Below are positions 1 through 13,759 of a DNA stretch of 64,000 bases, one piece after another (position 1 is the first letter of the stretch; each line of letters starts with the position of its first letter). The position numbers were made by a program, and so were the translations under genes. The notes under the pieces are model-generated. The model searched no databases, was not told where the DNA came from, and worked only from the letters and a program-made list of their open reading frames with translations. The stretch comes from Plecoglossus altivelis (Eukaryota; Chordata; Actinopteri; Osmeriformes; Plecoglossidae). Where the stretch lies: contig BROE01000024.1 in NCBI GenBank assembly GCA_036571765.1, positions 12,561,050 to 12,625,049 of the forward strand, written 5' to 3'.

Positions 1-420
1 GCACAGACAGAGAGAGAGACAGAGAGAGAAAGAGGAAGACAGACAGACAGACAGACACAGATAGAGACCAAGAGAGGAAGACAGACAGACACAGAGAGAG
101 ACAGAGCGAAAGACAGGCACAGACAGAGAGAATGAGATAGAGAGAGAAAGAGGAAGACAGACAGACAGACAGACACAGACAGATAGAGACCAAGAGAGGA
201 AGACAGACAGACACAGAGAGAGACAGAGGGAGACAGACAGACAGACAGACACAGATAGAGACCAAGAGAGGAAGACAGACAGACACAGAGAGAGACAGAG
301 GGAGACAGACAGACAGACAGACACAGAGAGAGACACAGAGAGAGACAGAGAGAGGAAGACAAATAGACACTGAGAGAGACACAGAGAGAGACACAAAGAG
401 ACAGACAGAGTGAGAGAGAT
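1..420. repeat. (CAGA)/(GAGACAGA) simple-repeat array
   Basis: The first 420 bases are almost wholly purine-rich tandem sequence built from CAGA, GAGA and a longer phrase combining a CAGA run with a short CAAGAGAGGAAG segment that recurs several times. No coding signal. The array continues past the left edge. Confidence 0.9.
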
Positions 421-2440
421 GTCACCCCAACAAAAATATACAGAAGTCTCAGGAGAGTCATGATGTTAGCACATGCCTTGGTTAGCATCTGGCATACTCT
501 TGAACCTCTTTCCCTGACATGCATCTCCACTATCTTGTCAAAAAATCTCTCTGGCAATGATGCCCACTAGCTGGCTGTTGACTCAGCCAGCTACAGCCTA
601 AATTACTGTGTGCAGTGGTTGTGGGGGTGGCAGAGGAGGGAAGAGGGGGGAAGGAGAGGGAGAGGGAGAGGGGGGAGAGGAGTGGTTGGGTATCAGCCGC
701 CTCCCGATGTGATGACAAGTTCCACAGGCCTCCTTCACAGCTGGAGGTCGATGGGCCCCAGACATCAGAGGTGCACAGTCTCTTCCCGACAAAAACACGC
801 TGATGTACAGTTTGGTCTCAGCGCTCTCTAGCCAGACCCTCCCCTCTCCCTCTCTTCTCCCTCTCCTTTCTCTCCTTCTCCCTCTCCTTATCTCTCTTTC
901 TCCCTCTCCTTATCTCTCTTTCTCCCCCTCCTTTACCCTCTCTCTCCTTCTCCGTCTTCTTCTACCTCTCTCTCTCCTTCCCCCCTCCTTCCCCCTCTCC
1001 TCCCTCTCCTTCTACCTCTCTCTTTCTTTCTCCCCCTCTTTCTCCCACTCATTCTCCCTCTCATTCTTTATCTCTCCCTCTTCCTCTCCTTCTACCTCTC
1101 TCTCTCCTTCTCCCTCTCCCCTTCTCCCTCTCCTTCTCCCTCTACTCCTTCTCCCTCTCCTTCCCTCTCTTTCTCTCCTCCTTTTCCTCCTTCCTCTCCG
1201 TCCGGCCCAACCCACAACTTGCCCTCTCCCCCCTCCTTACCCTCAGTCTACCTCTGTCACTCCACCTCTCCACGTCCCTCTCCCTTTCTTTTCTCCCCTC
1301 ACCACTTCAGTGTCAAAACCTTACTTCCTCCTCCAGTTCAAATCCTTCATTGTTCAGACAAACGTCATATTTCTTAGTAAGGCATGGCATTTTCATGCCA
1401 GAGCGTTTCCAAATACAATACTTGTTTTCTTGTATGCCAGCCATGCGAAGCACCATTCTTAAAGGTCTTAAAGCAGTTTAAGTGTCGATCGCCTGATTAC
1501 ATGGATTTGATAGGGCACACGTCTTAAATCTCCCAAGAGGGCTTTATGTAAAAGGCATTTCACTATTTTCTACCTTACAAGACAGAGCCTCACGTCTCGA
1601 CCAAGTGAAATCCCTTAATCAAGGTATAGTGAGTGGCTGTGTGAAACTCCCGGCTCTGCCCAGAACAAAAGTCTCTTCTTCCATGTGAAGGACTCCAAAT
1701 CAGGGGTTAACAGACACACAAGGACCCGTGGGCTCCTTGAGAAGAGCCTGTAAAAACCATGACTGATTTACATCCCTAATGACCGGGCTTCCTCTGAGCC
1801 AAGCACTGGCCCTCGGTAGGGGGAGGGAGAGAGTGCTGAGAGGGGGCGTGGTTGGGGAGGGAGGAAGGGAAGGAGGGAGGGAGGGGGAGGTGCAGGGCAA
1901 AAGGGCAATGCAAGACTCTCCCAATCAGCACTATGTAAACAGCCTTCTCCTGGAGTGGACAGGTTGTGTGCTGGGAGGGAGGGAGTGAGTGTGGGGGGAG
2001 GGAGGAGGGCAGGAGGAGAGAAGGAGGAGAAAAAGAGCAGGAGAGACCGAGAGAGACAGAGAGAGGGGGAGAGGGAGGAGAGGGAGTGTGGGGGAGTGAG
2101 TGTGGTGGGAGTGTGGGGGAGGGAGGGAGTACAGTCCTCAACGGGGCAGTGTGGCTGTCAGCAGAGCAGATAACTGATGGCAGGAATTTCAGCATTTGTT
2201 CTTCGAGAGGGGGAGTGAGAGCAGGAGTGAGACAGAAGGGATGGATGGGAATGTGAGGGAGTTGAGGATGGGGCGCAGGTCGAGGGAGGAAATGGGGTGG
2301 TGGAGGTGAAGGAGAGGGGGAGAGGAGTTCAACAAGTAGGAGCAGGGGCCGCCAATTTACATGTACTTGATGCGTTCGTGCAGCCCTGCCTCCTTGAAGC
2401 CTCCAGCTGCAGCTCTGTTGGCGCTGGCAAGACAACTAGA
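421..2440. other. Gene-free stretch with CT- and GA-rich tracts
   Basis: Unique sequence alternates with low-complexity blocks: a G/A tract at about 628-690, a long pyrimidine tract (CTCTCC, CTTCTCC) at about 832-1200, and a G/A tract at about 1805-2130. Open frames here owe their length to the CT or GA repeats and give Ser/Leu/Pro or Arg/Glu/Gly runs. I see no gene. Confidence 0.7.
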
Positions 2441-2454
2441 GGGAAACGCAGAGG

Positions 2455-2466
2455 CAGGCAGACAGA

Positions 2467-2537
<71 letters not shown>

Positions 2538-2538
2538 C
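2455..2538. repeat. (GGCA)n tetranucleotide repeat
   Basis: About twenty uninterrupted copies of AGGC/GGCA, preceded by two imperfect GACA units. It is a clean microsatellite and probably polymorphic. Confidence 0.95.
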
Positions 2539-3111
2539 CAATTTCACTTCTCTTTTCAAAAGTTCAACTTGGGACAGAGGATTGGCTAGTCTCCTCTGAG
2601 ATCAGCAGAGGTTCCAGGCCTCGCTGGATCTTATGCTCCTTCACTGTGGCCCTCCCTCTCCACATCATCCGTGGCCCAGGCTTTTAAGGCCTGGTGAGGT
2701 GTAAACAAATTCAATATACGCTGCATTGTTCGGGCCCCCTGGAAGTCCGAATGAAGTTACCCCAGAGGTACAAATCACCGCAGGTCATACTACTCTCACC
2801 CTCCTCAGAGTGAGTCTGGTTCAACAGCCCCCCTTCAGTCATTCAAGTTTATTTACACAAGTTAGTAAGAGATTCATTAGACGGCTTGTTCCTGGAGAGA
2901 TCCAAACAAGTCTGGTTAGTGTTCACGCTAGAGACCACCAGGTTAAATGGCGGTGGTCCACACGGCACAGTTTGGAAGACTCCAAGCTCTTAAGTTGTGG
3001 AAGGTGTTGACTGTGGACGTTCAGGCGGATGTATGTCCTCATTTCTCCACCTCGTTAATCGCAGTGTCAACAGTGGTTAGGAGTTCTGTTCCCTGGCATG
3101 TGCGTGTGTGT

Positions 3112-3315
3112 GGGTTGGGGTTAAGGTTAGGGTTAGATGTAGGGTTAGGGTTAGAAATTGTTATAGGGTTAAGGTTAAAGTTAGAGTTAGAGTTAGGATT
3201 AAGGTGAGGGTTAGATTTAAGGTTAACGTTAGGGTTAGAGTTAAGGTTAGGGTTAGATTTGGGGTTAAGGTTAGGGTTAGAGTTAAGGTTGGGGTTAGAG
3301 TTAAGTTTAGGATTG
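3112..3315. repeat. Degenerate telomere-like (TTAGGG) array
   Basis: About 200 bases built from TTAGGG and close variants (TTAAGG, TTAGAG, TTAGAT), all on the same strand. It ends cleanly in unique sequence on both sides, so it is interstitial. The variants are too diverged for a recent telomere fusion. A short tandem repeat that resembles telomere by chance is the alternative. Confidence 0.8.
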
Positions 3316-3319
3316 TTGG

Positions 3320-5220
3320 GAAGGGTACTGTTAACTGACTCCCTGTTTATGAATTTTCAATGTCTAAATTGATGTCAAACTCATGTGAAGCCAGCTTTCC
3401 TAAGAAGTGACACAGTTGTCGTGACACTGCAAGAAGTCACATGATAGGCAGGTAGTTATGGTTACGGCAACCACAGCAACGTCAACAAGGTAGTTTCAGT
3501 GTCATTGAAAGTTTAAAATGGCTCCATTAAGGACAGTTAACGTTACATAACTGACACACTGTCACTGTCCACAATGGAGCCATTGTATATATGTGTATGC
3601 CATTTTCAATAATACTGGAACTATTTTCATGCTATGTAGATTTGTACAGATAATGACATATCTTACATTGTTAAGGCCAGCTTTCTGAGAGTGGGAAAAG
3701 TGTATTGAAGGCATGCCCTATTTAGAGTATATAGTACATTACACAAGGTACTAGACTAAAAACAGACATGGATGATTAAATCAGTTGTTAATAGACGTGT
3801 CATGATGGCCTTTCACACACATCCATTGCTCATATGAGATTCAGAGTGACACTTTTAATAAGAAAGCAACTGAAGCACAGTTTAATGGGCACTGCAATGC
3901 TGTTTGACTTGCTAGCATAGAAAAGATTGCTAATCCAGTTTGAAATCAAGGCTTCACGGAGTGGAGAGACGAACGGTTTACAGTATATGATCCATTTTCA
4001 ACCGATGCAGTTGTAGTCCTGGACAGATTTCAATTCTGCATAAGTTTCTGTAGGTGATAAGGAAGTAGTTATTTGATCTTGCAGACCTCATTTAAGTCAC
4101 GATAACCTGTCCACACAGCAGAATTTGAGCTTTGAGGTTAGCTGGTTAACTAGATAACTCTCTTGAACATTCACCGTTCCCTTCCACCACATACACAAGT
4201 TTTACATCTTCAGATCGTGTTTACGAGGTATTCTTTCAGCGGCTGTCAATGTCTGGATGATTGTCATTTCCCGTAGCACCAGATAAAGGATAAATCATGC
4301 AAAACTTGTAGGGTTGGGCGTATCTGTAGGAAGGATACAGCCTGTTGTACAATAAAGGAGCGATCTCCTTTAGGATGTGACAATAAGGGTCTCCGCGCAA
4401 GGAACAACAACGTTCATTAACAATGGAGAAACGTCAAAATCCTGATCCAGGCTCCCAACGTCCTTTTGGGCTGTCACACGCCATGTCAAGTTTAGATGTG
4501 CCAATTAAACTGAGTAGACATGCAAATCCTTCATACGTTCACTGGATCCTGCGTGTTCCCTCCTCACGCACAATTACCACGTGTCACGTTTGGATAGTTT
4601 GAGGGGTTTTTGACCAGTTTTCACCAAGAAACACGTGTCCTTGGAGATTTTACATGATCTACAAGATGATAAGTGTAGATTTAATTATCTGACCATCGCA
4701 GAAAGCTTGCTAAGTTATTTGTTGTTCGATATATCAGGTGCCATCTGTTATATTTTTCAAGATTCCTTAAAAGAACAGTAAAATCACCTGGCTCATCGCT
4801 GGTGAAGATTGCTGTTGCTGATTTATGAGCGAAATCCAGATTCACTCTGATTGAACTTTAATGAACTAAAGATTAAACATTTAACAAGGATAATAATAAT
4901 TAATACAGGATATCTTTTGATGGTTACCTGCATTAAATAAAAAGTCCATATTCAGGGGAAGAAAAAAAAAGTATGCTGTGTAAAACCGTGTTGGTCTCGT
5001 AGACGCAGTGAATATTTTACGTTTCCTTTCAATAATCCTGATGCTGATGCTCTTCAATCAGGATGTTTGGTTCATTTTTTACTATATTTTCATTCACAGT
5101 ACTGTTAATCCAACAATAATTCAGTAGTCTGTAGTGTCAATATATTAATATAAAATCACTAAATCCATGACATTTTGGATATAGTATGGCCAAGTTTCAG
5201 CGTATCACGTCTAGTAAGAT
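3320..5220. other. Gene-free unique sequence
   Basis: AT-rich, high-complexity sequence with stops in all frames and no long open frame. I see no gene, RNA gene or repeat family I can name. Confidence 0.6.
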
Positions 5221-5298
5221 TTATTATTATATATATATATATATATATAATATCTATAACGTATATATATTATATTATATTATATATATATTATATTA
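5221..5298. repeat. (AT)n repeat
   Basis: Alternating TA/AT tract with short interruptions. It is self-complementary and could extrude a hairpin. Confidence 0.95.
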
Positions 5299-5884
5299 CT
5301 CCCACCATAAGAGCACACTAAATACTGCACTTTCACGACGAGAAAGCAACAATTGATTGTTCCAAAGTGGAAAGAATAAGAGTTGTATATCACGAATAAG
5401 AAGTCGAAATTTGTATTTAAAAACATCAGCAATCCTTCACTGAGTTATTCAGAGGGAGAAAAGTAAGAATGTACTTATAACGTACTGTATACGGTATCGT
5501 GACGTGATGAAAATATATTTGAAAATGTGGCCTAAATCAATACGTTGCACTAACTGTACACATACGGCATTAATGCCACAGCCAGCTCTTCAAAACACAA
5601 CCACAGAATTCAGCTGTGGTCAGGGGTTTTTCCTCTGTAGTTTTGACTACAGTAGCTTATAAGTTTTCTAGTGAACCCTGCATCTGATGGGTGAGACACA
5701 CTCCTCAATAATGCAGGAGCTGTGTTACCTCTGGGTCTCCCTCTCCCCTCCTTCCTCCCCCACTCACTCCCTCCCTCCCCCGTTCTGCCACCCCTACGCC
5801 AACACGGGAGACCCGTGCTCCCTCTAAAGTGGAGGGCTTTTCGATGGTGTGGACAGAAACACAGTTCTCATCAATCCCAGAAAC

Positions 5885-6390
5885 TAGCAAGGGGGCAGAG
5901 AGAGGAGGGAAATAAAGAGAGAAGGAACACGGGGAAAAGAAAGGGAGCGAGAAAGGAGAGAAAGAGCAAGAAAAAAAAAAAAAAAGGAAAGAGGGGCGAG
6001 AGGAGGAGGAGAGGAAGGGGAGGAGGGTAGGGAGGGGAGGAGGGAGGGGGACGGGAGAGAGAGAGGAGAGAGAGAGAGAGAGGGAGGGAGAGGAGGAGAG
6101 AGAGAAGAAGGGAGGGAGGGAGAGAGAGGAGGGAGGGAGAGAGGGGAGCAGAGATAGAGAGCAGACGAGAGAGAGAGAGAGGGAGAGAGTAGCGCGAAGT
6201 GGCAGGAGCACCGAATGCTTTGTTACTCGTTAAGGTTCAGTGACATCACTCCACATTCCCAGGAGGTCGGGGGAGGAAGGGAGAGAGAGAGGGAGAGGGG
6301 GAGGGTGGAGAAGAGAATGCGAGAGAATGAGACAAGGGTGGGAGGGAGCCTGGGGGGGGGGGAGCCTGGGGGGGGGGGGGGGGTGGGAGT
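5885..6390. repeat. Polypurine tract with poly-G runs
   Basis: A nearly pure A/G strand from 5885 to about 6200 (GAGA, GGAGGG, poly-A), then G-rich sequence with G-runs at about 6353-6383. Such tracts can form triplex or quadruplex structures. The open frames across it are artefacts. Confidence 0.85.
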
Positions 6391-6654
6391 TCCTTGCTCT
6401 GGGAAGCTGATCCCCATGGTCCTAACCTTTCAGGCTCCATGCCACAGAGGCAGCCCCATGTCTAGTCTTCAGCCTGGCCCTCTCCCTGCCGCCTCCCAGG
6501 GAGGAGGTCCTAACCATGGAAGGCACAATGCCTCAACAAAAGACACCCCCAACCAGATGGTAAATTATCAGCGATTGTTAAAAAACAATGCGGCCCGTTG
6601 ATGACAGGCGAGAAGGGCGCTGGCAAGAGAAGAAAGGTAGGGATGGTGTTGTGT

Positions 6655-6812
6655 GTAGCGCGTGTGAGTGTGTGTGTAGCGCGCGTGTGTGTGTAGTGCG
6701 TTTGTGTGTGTGTGTAGCATGTGTGTGTGTGTGTAGTGCATGTGTGTGTGTGTGTGTGTGTAGCGCGTGTGCGTGTGTGTGCGTGTGTGTGCGTGTGTGT
6801 GTGTAGCATGTG
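6655..6812. repeat. (TG)n with recurrent TAGCGCG/TAGTGC phrases
   Basis: A TG dinucleotide tract broken at intervals by TAGCGCG, TAGTGCG or TAGCATG, giving a higher-order repeat of roughly 25-40 bases. Confidence 0.9.
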
Positions 6813-7019
6813 TGTTTCAGCTTTTTTTCTTCTTTCAACAACTTCTCCACCCACTACTTCTGTGGGGAAGACCAAAGTGATTGTGGTGAATTCGATTGGC
6901 CTAGCCACACACACACACACAGAGACAGTCTCCCTCCGACCAGCTCTGGCTTCCACACTTACAGCGAGAGGGGAAAAAGAGAGGTGATGTTGGAGCTGGG
7001 GTTCTGCTGTCATAGCAGT

Positions 7020-10000
7020 CCCCTCTTTTGGACAGCGTGTAATCCTAACCCCTAAACCACACCACCTACTTCCAGGCAGCGTTGCTAAACTGATGGTGCG
7101 TGTCTGCTAAAGAGGCCAGCCAGTCAGACATTCTCTTCAGTGTTGCGTCACAGGCTGGCTTACCAGTTCACAGCCTGCTCTACTTTCACTGGTCAAACAG
7201 CTGATGGGATCCACAGTGTTCGATAGTTGTCGATTTCAGTCAAACTCCGAAAGTCATTGGCCAATAGAATTCCTTTCCATCAGTACAGTCCTCGGTTAAG
7301 TAAGATGATTCCTCTAGTTTTTATATGATACAAGATTACATCAACATTGCCAGGAAAAAATAGAAACTTGTCAGTTATTGCACCGAAGGGAGACTATATT
7401 GGCGTATAAGATCAGCCAGGACATTTACCATAAGTATTCCAAGTCAAGTTATTAAAAAGTGATTTATTTGAGAGATTACAACGATTGTTCCATAGCCCTC
7501 TGACTTTACATTAAATAAACCCACTCATAAATATCCACGTCCTTTCAGCCATTTGTCAATATAAAAAGAAAATGGACACACTTAAGGTTGTATAAAGGCC
7601 CCGGGGACCAATGGGGTTGTGCATTTAACCGAATATTTAAGAATAACAGAACTTTGTTCAAACCACACAATAGCGACTGGCCTTAGTTTGGACTCCAACA
7701 GCCATAACAACCCATGACTTATTTTAGGTCGACCACTGAATGGTCTCCCCAAAGCACTCACTCCCTGGCCAAAGATTGTGGTATTTGTAAGAAACCACAA
7801 TCTATTATTATTAAAGAATAAATCAAATGGGAAAGAGAGATGCCAAGAACAACAGTCTTTTAAAATGGTTCTGTAGAGTAGAGCCTTCCAGAGTCCACAT
7901 TTTTACATTTCATTTGCATGGATTGTCGAGAAACTCGAGTACTGAGCAAGTTGAAATTCCATTTGTTTATCTCATCCTGCTTCAACAAAATGGATAATTT
8001 TATTTAACAGAACTCTTGCCTGGCCTGACTCTTAAGCCGCATCAAATCCATTTGTCAAACGCATGGTTCTCATACCAAACAACTGATGGCGTCCTTCAAA
8101 TGTAAAAAAAAAAATATTAAAAAAGTTTTAAGCAGGCAAAGTGCATCTTTTCAATAAATGGAAAAAGACCGCTTGTGTGCATAACCTATCAAGCCGTATG
8201 TGTACTACCTGAGGAGTATTATTCAAGTGTGAACACAGCTAGTTTGAGAAATTTGTGTTTTTTTCAGTTTGGAGAATTTGTTTTTTCAGTTTGGGTAATT
8301 TGATTTTTTAAGTTTGGAGAATTTGTTTTTATTTCAGTCGAGGGAGTTTAGTTTTTGAATGAGATGCCACCTGAAGCAGACCAGACGTCTCAGGTTCCCT
8401 CAAATCTTCTGCTCATTCCTTTCTGGTTCTCCTTGTGCAATGCAGAACCACGCAAGAACCTAGTTTCACAAGGAGAAGTTCTCCGTCCGGTTCTGCAGGT
8501 ACCGTATGACAGCCACGGAAAAGGAACGTCTGTCCTTTAATGCCGTCAGCCTCAGACGAATAATCCATCATGCAAACCTACATTCACACAGAACCTATCT
8601 GTCAACCCAAGACGGAAGATATGGACTAAATGTAAACACCTGTCTGGAGACAGGGCAACATTTCAAAAGACATTTGAACTTCTCTTGAAAGCACCTTCCA
8701 TGTCTCATTTTCTCTCTCATATAGTGTTGATTTATGGTGCACAACTTCGTTATAAGACTTCACAGGACTGAGATCAGGATGGGAGGGGATGGAGGAGGAG
8801 GAGGAGGAGGAGGAGGAGAAGGGCTGGGCGATGTGGCTGAATCCACCACAAGATGTGTTTAAGAAGCACGCCTTCAGGGCAGTGTAAAGAGTGAAGCAGG
8901 TTGAAACACGAAAGGGGAGTTGATGGCAAGTGTGAGGAACCCTCACCACGCACTATCTCTGCTTTCTGCTGTATGTTCCGGTTCCTTGGGTAGAACTTTC
9001 CCCTCCCTCCGAACACGCAGGATGCTGCATGGTGACACACATCTATCTTTTAGACTAGCAGGTCTACAATTACAGCAAGATGTGTTGGTGTCTCTCAGTA
9101 TGTCTCTCTCTGCTCTTTTCTTACTCTCAAGGTTCTCCATGGATGGAGAAGTAATAGTCATAACTTAAAAAGGCTAAACTGGACATCTGAGCATTCTGCA
9201 TTGTATTAACACCCCTTTTTTTGGTGAGGGGTGTGATCCCAAATTCCTCAAGTCATCATTAAGAAATCGACCCCGTGATTAATTGGAGATTCATGACTTC
9301 CTGTCATTTTGTTGTTTAACACAATCTCGAGGGTGTGATCAGTTGAAATTGTGCCAAGCCTCAGATACAGGATTTTAATGTTGGATTTTTTTTTCTCTCC
9401 TCTCTCTGACTACGTGGCTGTTGGTCACGTTTTTGGCATGGACGCTCCAATAGGAAACCACTGGTGAAGGTTTCCATAGCATGTCCACAGTGTTGCCAGT
9501 CGCCAGATTTGTAGCTGCGCTCTACCTGAGGATTTCTGTTGCTAGGCCAGGTGAGAAGTTGTTAAACAAAGCAATCCCTAAATTGGCAACGCTGCTATTC
9601 TGGCTTTTCACATTTGTCCTAACGCCTCCCTCTTACAAAGTATGGATGAGTCGCATCGAACACAAAAAGAGTAACATAAACGCATATCAAACATAAGTGA
9701 TCGGATTCCAGCAAGACAGTCCTCTTTTGTCACTAAGTGACACGTGTACCGATAAGAAAGTTAATGGTAACCTTCCTCTCTCGTCGCCTACTCCTTCTCA
9801 CACGCCGATTAATCTCGGTCAGGGCGTGACAGACAGACTCGCCGTTGGAACCTGTCGGATTCAAGGTTCTGACGGGCTTGGAACTGCAGTGTTTGTGTTT
9901 TGACGTGTGTATGTGTGTGCGTGCGTGCCTCCTATCGCAGTCTGCCAAAGCCACTTCCTAATACATGTAGATATAATCCTGTCATTGCTGCAGGGGAAGT

Positions 10001-12090
10001 TATGTAGAGGCAGGTCAAAAGGAGAGACAGAGGTTCAGAATGGTGTAATAGAGGGAAAGAGACGAAAAGAAATACAGCGATATTATGAAACGACTTACTT
10101 TACAAGGTATCGCTGAACACAAGTAAAACCGAAGTAGAGATGCGAGAAAGTCAGCGAAAGCTCGCATAAACAAATAAACATCGAGACAAATTCAATCGGG
10201 ATTGTTGAAATTGCATTGCGGTTGCTGATGTACTCAATTGTGCGCTGCACGTTATGCGAAGGGAATGGATGTGCGAGCCGTTCATGGAAGGCCTACCCAT
10301 GGTTTATGGTAAAATCATCTTGTTCTGGAGAGAGCTGAGAGGAAACACAGAGATGACAGGCTGCCTGCGAAGGAAAGAAGATGAAGTTCTTAAAATAAAG
10401 AAATCATCCCTCCATCCCATCTGTCAGCAGAAAGCAGTTTTCTCCTCATGCCTTCGATTGTCTTGGCAGAACCTGCTTACACTTCATTGACGGGAGAGGA
10501 TTTCATGGATGACATGTATTAACCAAATACTGCGCAGACAGAAAGCACATCTGGTAATTCTGTAACGAGGGGGGGGGGAGGTAGGTTGGGGGAGGAGGGA
10601 GGAGTGAGGATGGGGGAGCAGAAAGGCGGAGGGAGGGGGGATGGGAGGGAGGTGTACGCGTGGGAGGGTAAGGGAGGTATAGAACGTGAGGAGAGGTACA
10701 TCGCCGAGAAGATACTCTAGTTGGATTGAGATCTGTGACTGAGTGGAGGCGCCATTTGATACAGTAATACTCATTGTCCTGTTCAAAGGAACAAACCAGT
10801 CTGGGAGGATGATTCCAGCTTTATATGACAATGGAGAGCGCAGTTTATGCAAGGCTGCTGAGAGAGTAAGGCGGTCATCAGAAGATGGTGACATAGGTGG
10901 GTGAAAGAGGAGGGGAATGGACATGGTCAGGAGGGAGGCAACAGATACTGCAGAGGTTGCGTAGCTGTAGGGCGGCAAGGGGATGAAGGCGAGGAGGTCA
11001 CTTTGGTACCGAAAGGGGAGGTGGGACTTTTGAGGCCCAAAAGAGGTGCCAAAGAAGAGCTAAAGTAGATTCGCCCGCAGGTGCGTATGTTTGTACAAGA
11101 AATGCGACAAAGGACAGAGGCTGTAATTTTATAAGGCACTGCTTCACTGTCAGAGGAGTAATGTCCTGGACAACAACCCATTCGTTCCCCGTTGCGCAGT
11201 TATACACAGACCTATGCCGCCTCAACTCACGCATTAACCCTGTACAAGGAACACAGAACATACACACTCTAGATAACCTTGCTATGGACAGACAATGATT
11301 TTTAGCTCTTTAAGTTGGTTTGGAACAACGCTCAACGTAGCATGTGAACCCTGTGAGCTATGACCGAGCGATGACACCAGCTAAATCAGTATAAGGCAGA
11401 GAATTGAGATGATAATTATCTCAAATGCGATCATATCCGCATTGGGTTTTTAGAACTATACATTATGGTTAAATCGTCTGGTTTAACTTTAAAGTATATA
11501 TCTACAATTACTATTATATTATATATATACATATGGTATGTATGGTTTATATATATATATATATATATATATACCTGGACTGACTGAGGTCACTCCATTT
11601 GAACAAAATGGAAGAATTTGCTTAACCTTCCATTTACCAAATAGGCGACTTCCAAAAGTAACACAGCCTTCTGTCCTGCATATCTTTCTGCCACGAAATT
11701 CAAACCTTCCTGGAGGTTTGAATAACAATCTGTATTCTCTCCAAGTCTAGAAGTAGCATCTGTCAATATAAAGTATAAATGAGGGGTTTGGTTATACAGC
11801 TGAATGGCTGCTGGCCATTTCTCTAAAGTAAAGAGAGGGAGGAAAAGTTCTGTGGAAGAAAAAGTCTAGAATTTGGTTGTTATACCTCGGTCCAGCCCCG
11901 CCGCTATCTATGCTACGCACAGCAGCTGCAGCAGAGCTGAAGAAAACACAGTTTAGAGTGCCAAGGGGTATTCTGCCTTCTGCACAAACACGCATGAGCA
12001 CACACACACACACACACGGTTAAACACAAACACACGCCCAGTTCCACCTATACACACAAACAGACCTAAAGGCTGCCTTTACTGAAACTT
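7020..12090. other. Gene-free unique sequence with small repeats
   Basis: About 5 kb of mostly unique sequence without a recognisable gene. Local low-complexity includes a (GGA)n run at about 8788-8820, a G-rich stretch at about 10567-10670 and an AT repeat at about 11517-11573. Short open frames up to about 165 codons occur, but none has a recognisable domain. Confidence 0.6.
8243..8340. repeat. Short tandem repeat, about 27-bp unit
   Basis: Three to four imperfect copies of a T-rich unit containing CAGTTTGGAGAATTTG followed by a T-run. Confidence 0.75.
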
Positions 12091-12094
12091 CTGT

Positions 12095-12262
12095 GAACTC
12101 GGAGGAGGTGGGGAGGGAGGTAGGGAGGGAGAAGGAGGGGAGAGTATGGGAGGAGAAGGAGGAAGGGGGAGAAGGAGGGAGGGAGGGAGGGAGGAAGAGA
12201 GGAAGGAGTCTTTTTTCCTTCCCACCACCCCCTTCTTCTTCTCCTCCTCTTTCTAATTCTCT
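12095..12262. repeat. Polypurine then polypyrimidine mirror tract
   Basis: GGGAGG/GAGGAA purines to about 12208 are followed directly by TTTTTTCC/CTTCTTCTCC pyrimidines. The two halves are partly complementary, so single strands could fold back. Confidence 0.75.
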
Positions 12263-12648
12263 TGCTGTTATTATCATCACCATCCCTCATTATCTGTTAG
12301 CCTCTGAGCTCTGTTGACTTGAGGATGATTCTGCCATGTCTGAACCTGGGAAGTCACGGAGCAGACCCACGACTAGACCAGCATGCGTTCCTGACACGCT
12401 CCTCGTAGGTGTGCTGATGCAGACGCTGATCGTTTCAGTCTGATCAGTTGGGTCACAGGTCAGGCTGGCTGCATTGGAGTTCCAGTAAAAGGAAGATTTG
12501 TGAGTCTGTTTGTGTGTTTTGGTCATGTTTGTGTGGCAGTCTTGTGTGTGTTTTACCTTCTTGATTTAGTCGGTTAGTTGCGACTGTTCCACCTCAGATC
12601 TATGGGGCAGAAAGAAACAGCGTAACTTCTCATTCAAGTTGACGTAGT

Positions 12649-12746
12649 ATCCAGACTTATCTAAAGTCATCCAGAGTTATCTAGAGTTATCCAGAGTTAT
12701 CTAGAGTTATCCAGACTTATCTAAAGTTATCCAGAGTTATCTAGTA
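12649..12746. repeat. 20-bp tandem repeat, about 5 copies
   Basis: The unit begins ATCCAGAGTTATCTAGAGTT. Two sub-types (GAGTT and GACTT/AAAGT) alternate, which points to expansion of a two-unit block. Confidence 0.9.
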
Positions 12747-12819
12747 TCCAGGGGTCTGTAAATTCCTAACAGCTATGGTTTCAAGACAAGACAAAACAGT
12801 AGTTCTCCATCACAATGGA

Positions 12820-13132
12820 TTTGTGTTGTGTTGTGTTCTGTGTGTTGTGGTCTGTGGTGTATCGTGTAGGTATGTGTGTGGTGATCTGTGCATTGTGTGT
12901 GTGTCTGTGTGTGTGTAATGGAGATATGTGTGTGTGTGAGTGTGTGTGTGTGTTGTGATGTGTGTGCGTGCGTACGTTTGTGCATGCGTGTGTGCGTGCG
13001 TGCATGCATATGCGTGCATGTGTGTGTCAGTGTGTGTCTGTGTGTGTGTGTGTGTATGTATGTGTGTGTGTGTGTGTGTGTGCATGTGTGTGTCTGTGTG
13101 TGTGTGTCTGTGTCTGTGTCTGTGTGTATGTG
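12820..13132. repeat. (TG)n microsatellite, interrupted
   Basis: About 310 bases of TG-rich repeat with TGCG, TGTC and TGCA interruptions. All six frames are open in places, which explains the Cys/Val and Thr/His frames. Confidence 0.95.
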
Positions 13133-13585
13133 GAGAGGAAGTGTTGAAAACTCGCTAAGCTAAACCTCAGCAGCCTTTCCCTATCCTACTGAGCGAAATA
13201 AACTGGACAATCCAAAACATAACACCCTCCTGTGCCTCCCCCTGGATCTACACCTCAGCTTTTCCAGCTAACCTCCCTCCCTCCCCCCCCCCCCCCCCCT
13301 ACACACACCACCACCACCCAACCTCTCCACTTGATGCTTTTTCCCCCCTTCTTTTTCTCTTTTTTTTGTCTTTTTCTTCTTTTTTCACATGCTTTTACAG
13401 TGAGGTACGCTGAAAGCTTTCTTTGTTGCTACGGTCTATGGCGTCTGAATAGTCCCCCACTAGCTCCAAGGATTCCGAGCCCCAGAGACTGCCGCTCAAT
13501 AGAATTCTTCCCCTGACTTCTCCCTGGCCGGCCCACAATGAGGGAGACCACTCTTTTTTTTTTTTTTTTTTAGTCCTCATCTCAA

Positions 13586-13611
13586 NNNNNNNNNNNNNNN
13601 NNNNNNNNNNN
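13586..13611. other. Assembly gap (26 N)
   Basis: A run of 26 N flanked by a poly-T tract on the left and poly-C on the right. The flanking homopolymers probably caused the sequencing failure, and the true length is unknown. Confidence 1.
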
Positions 13612-13759
13612 CCCCCCCCCCCCCCTTCTTCTTTTTGTTCTATCAAACACCATTTGCTGCCCTGTTCTTGGTTCCTCTAATTCAAAACGGAAAACGAAGA
13701 GAGGGGGATGGAGGGGAACAGGTGTGGGTTTGAAGAACTGAGCTTGGATGGGATGGTGC

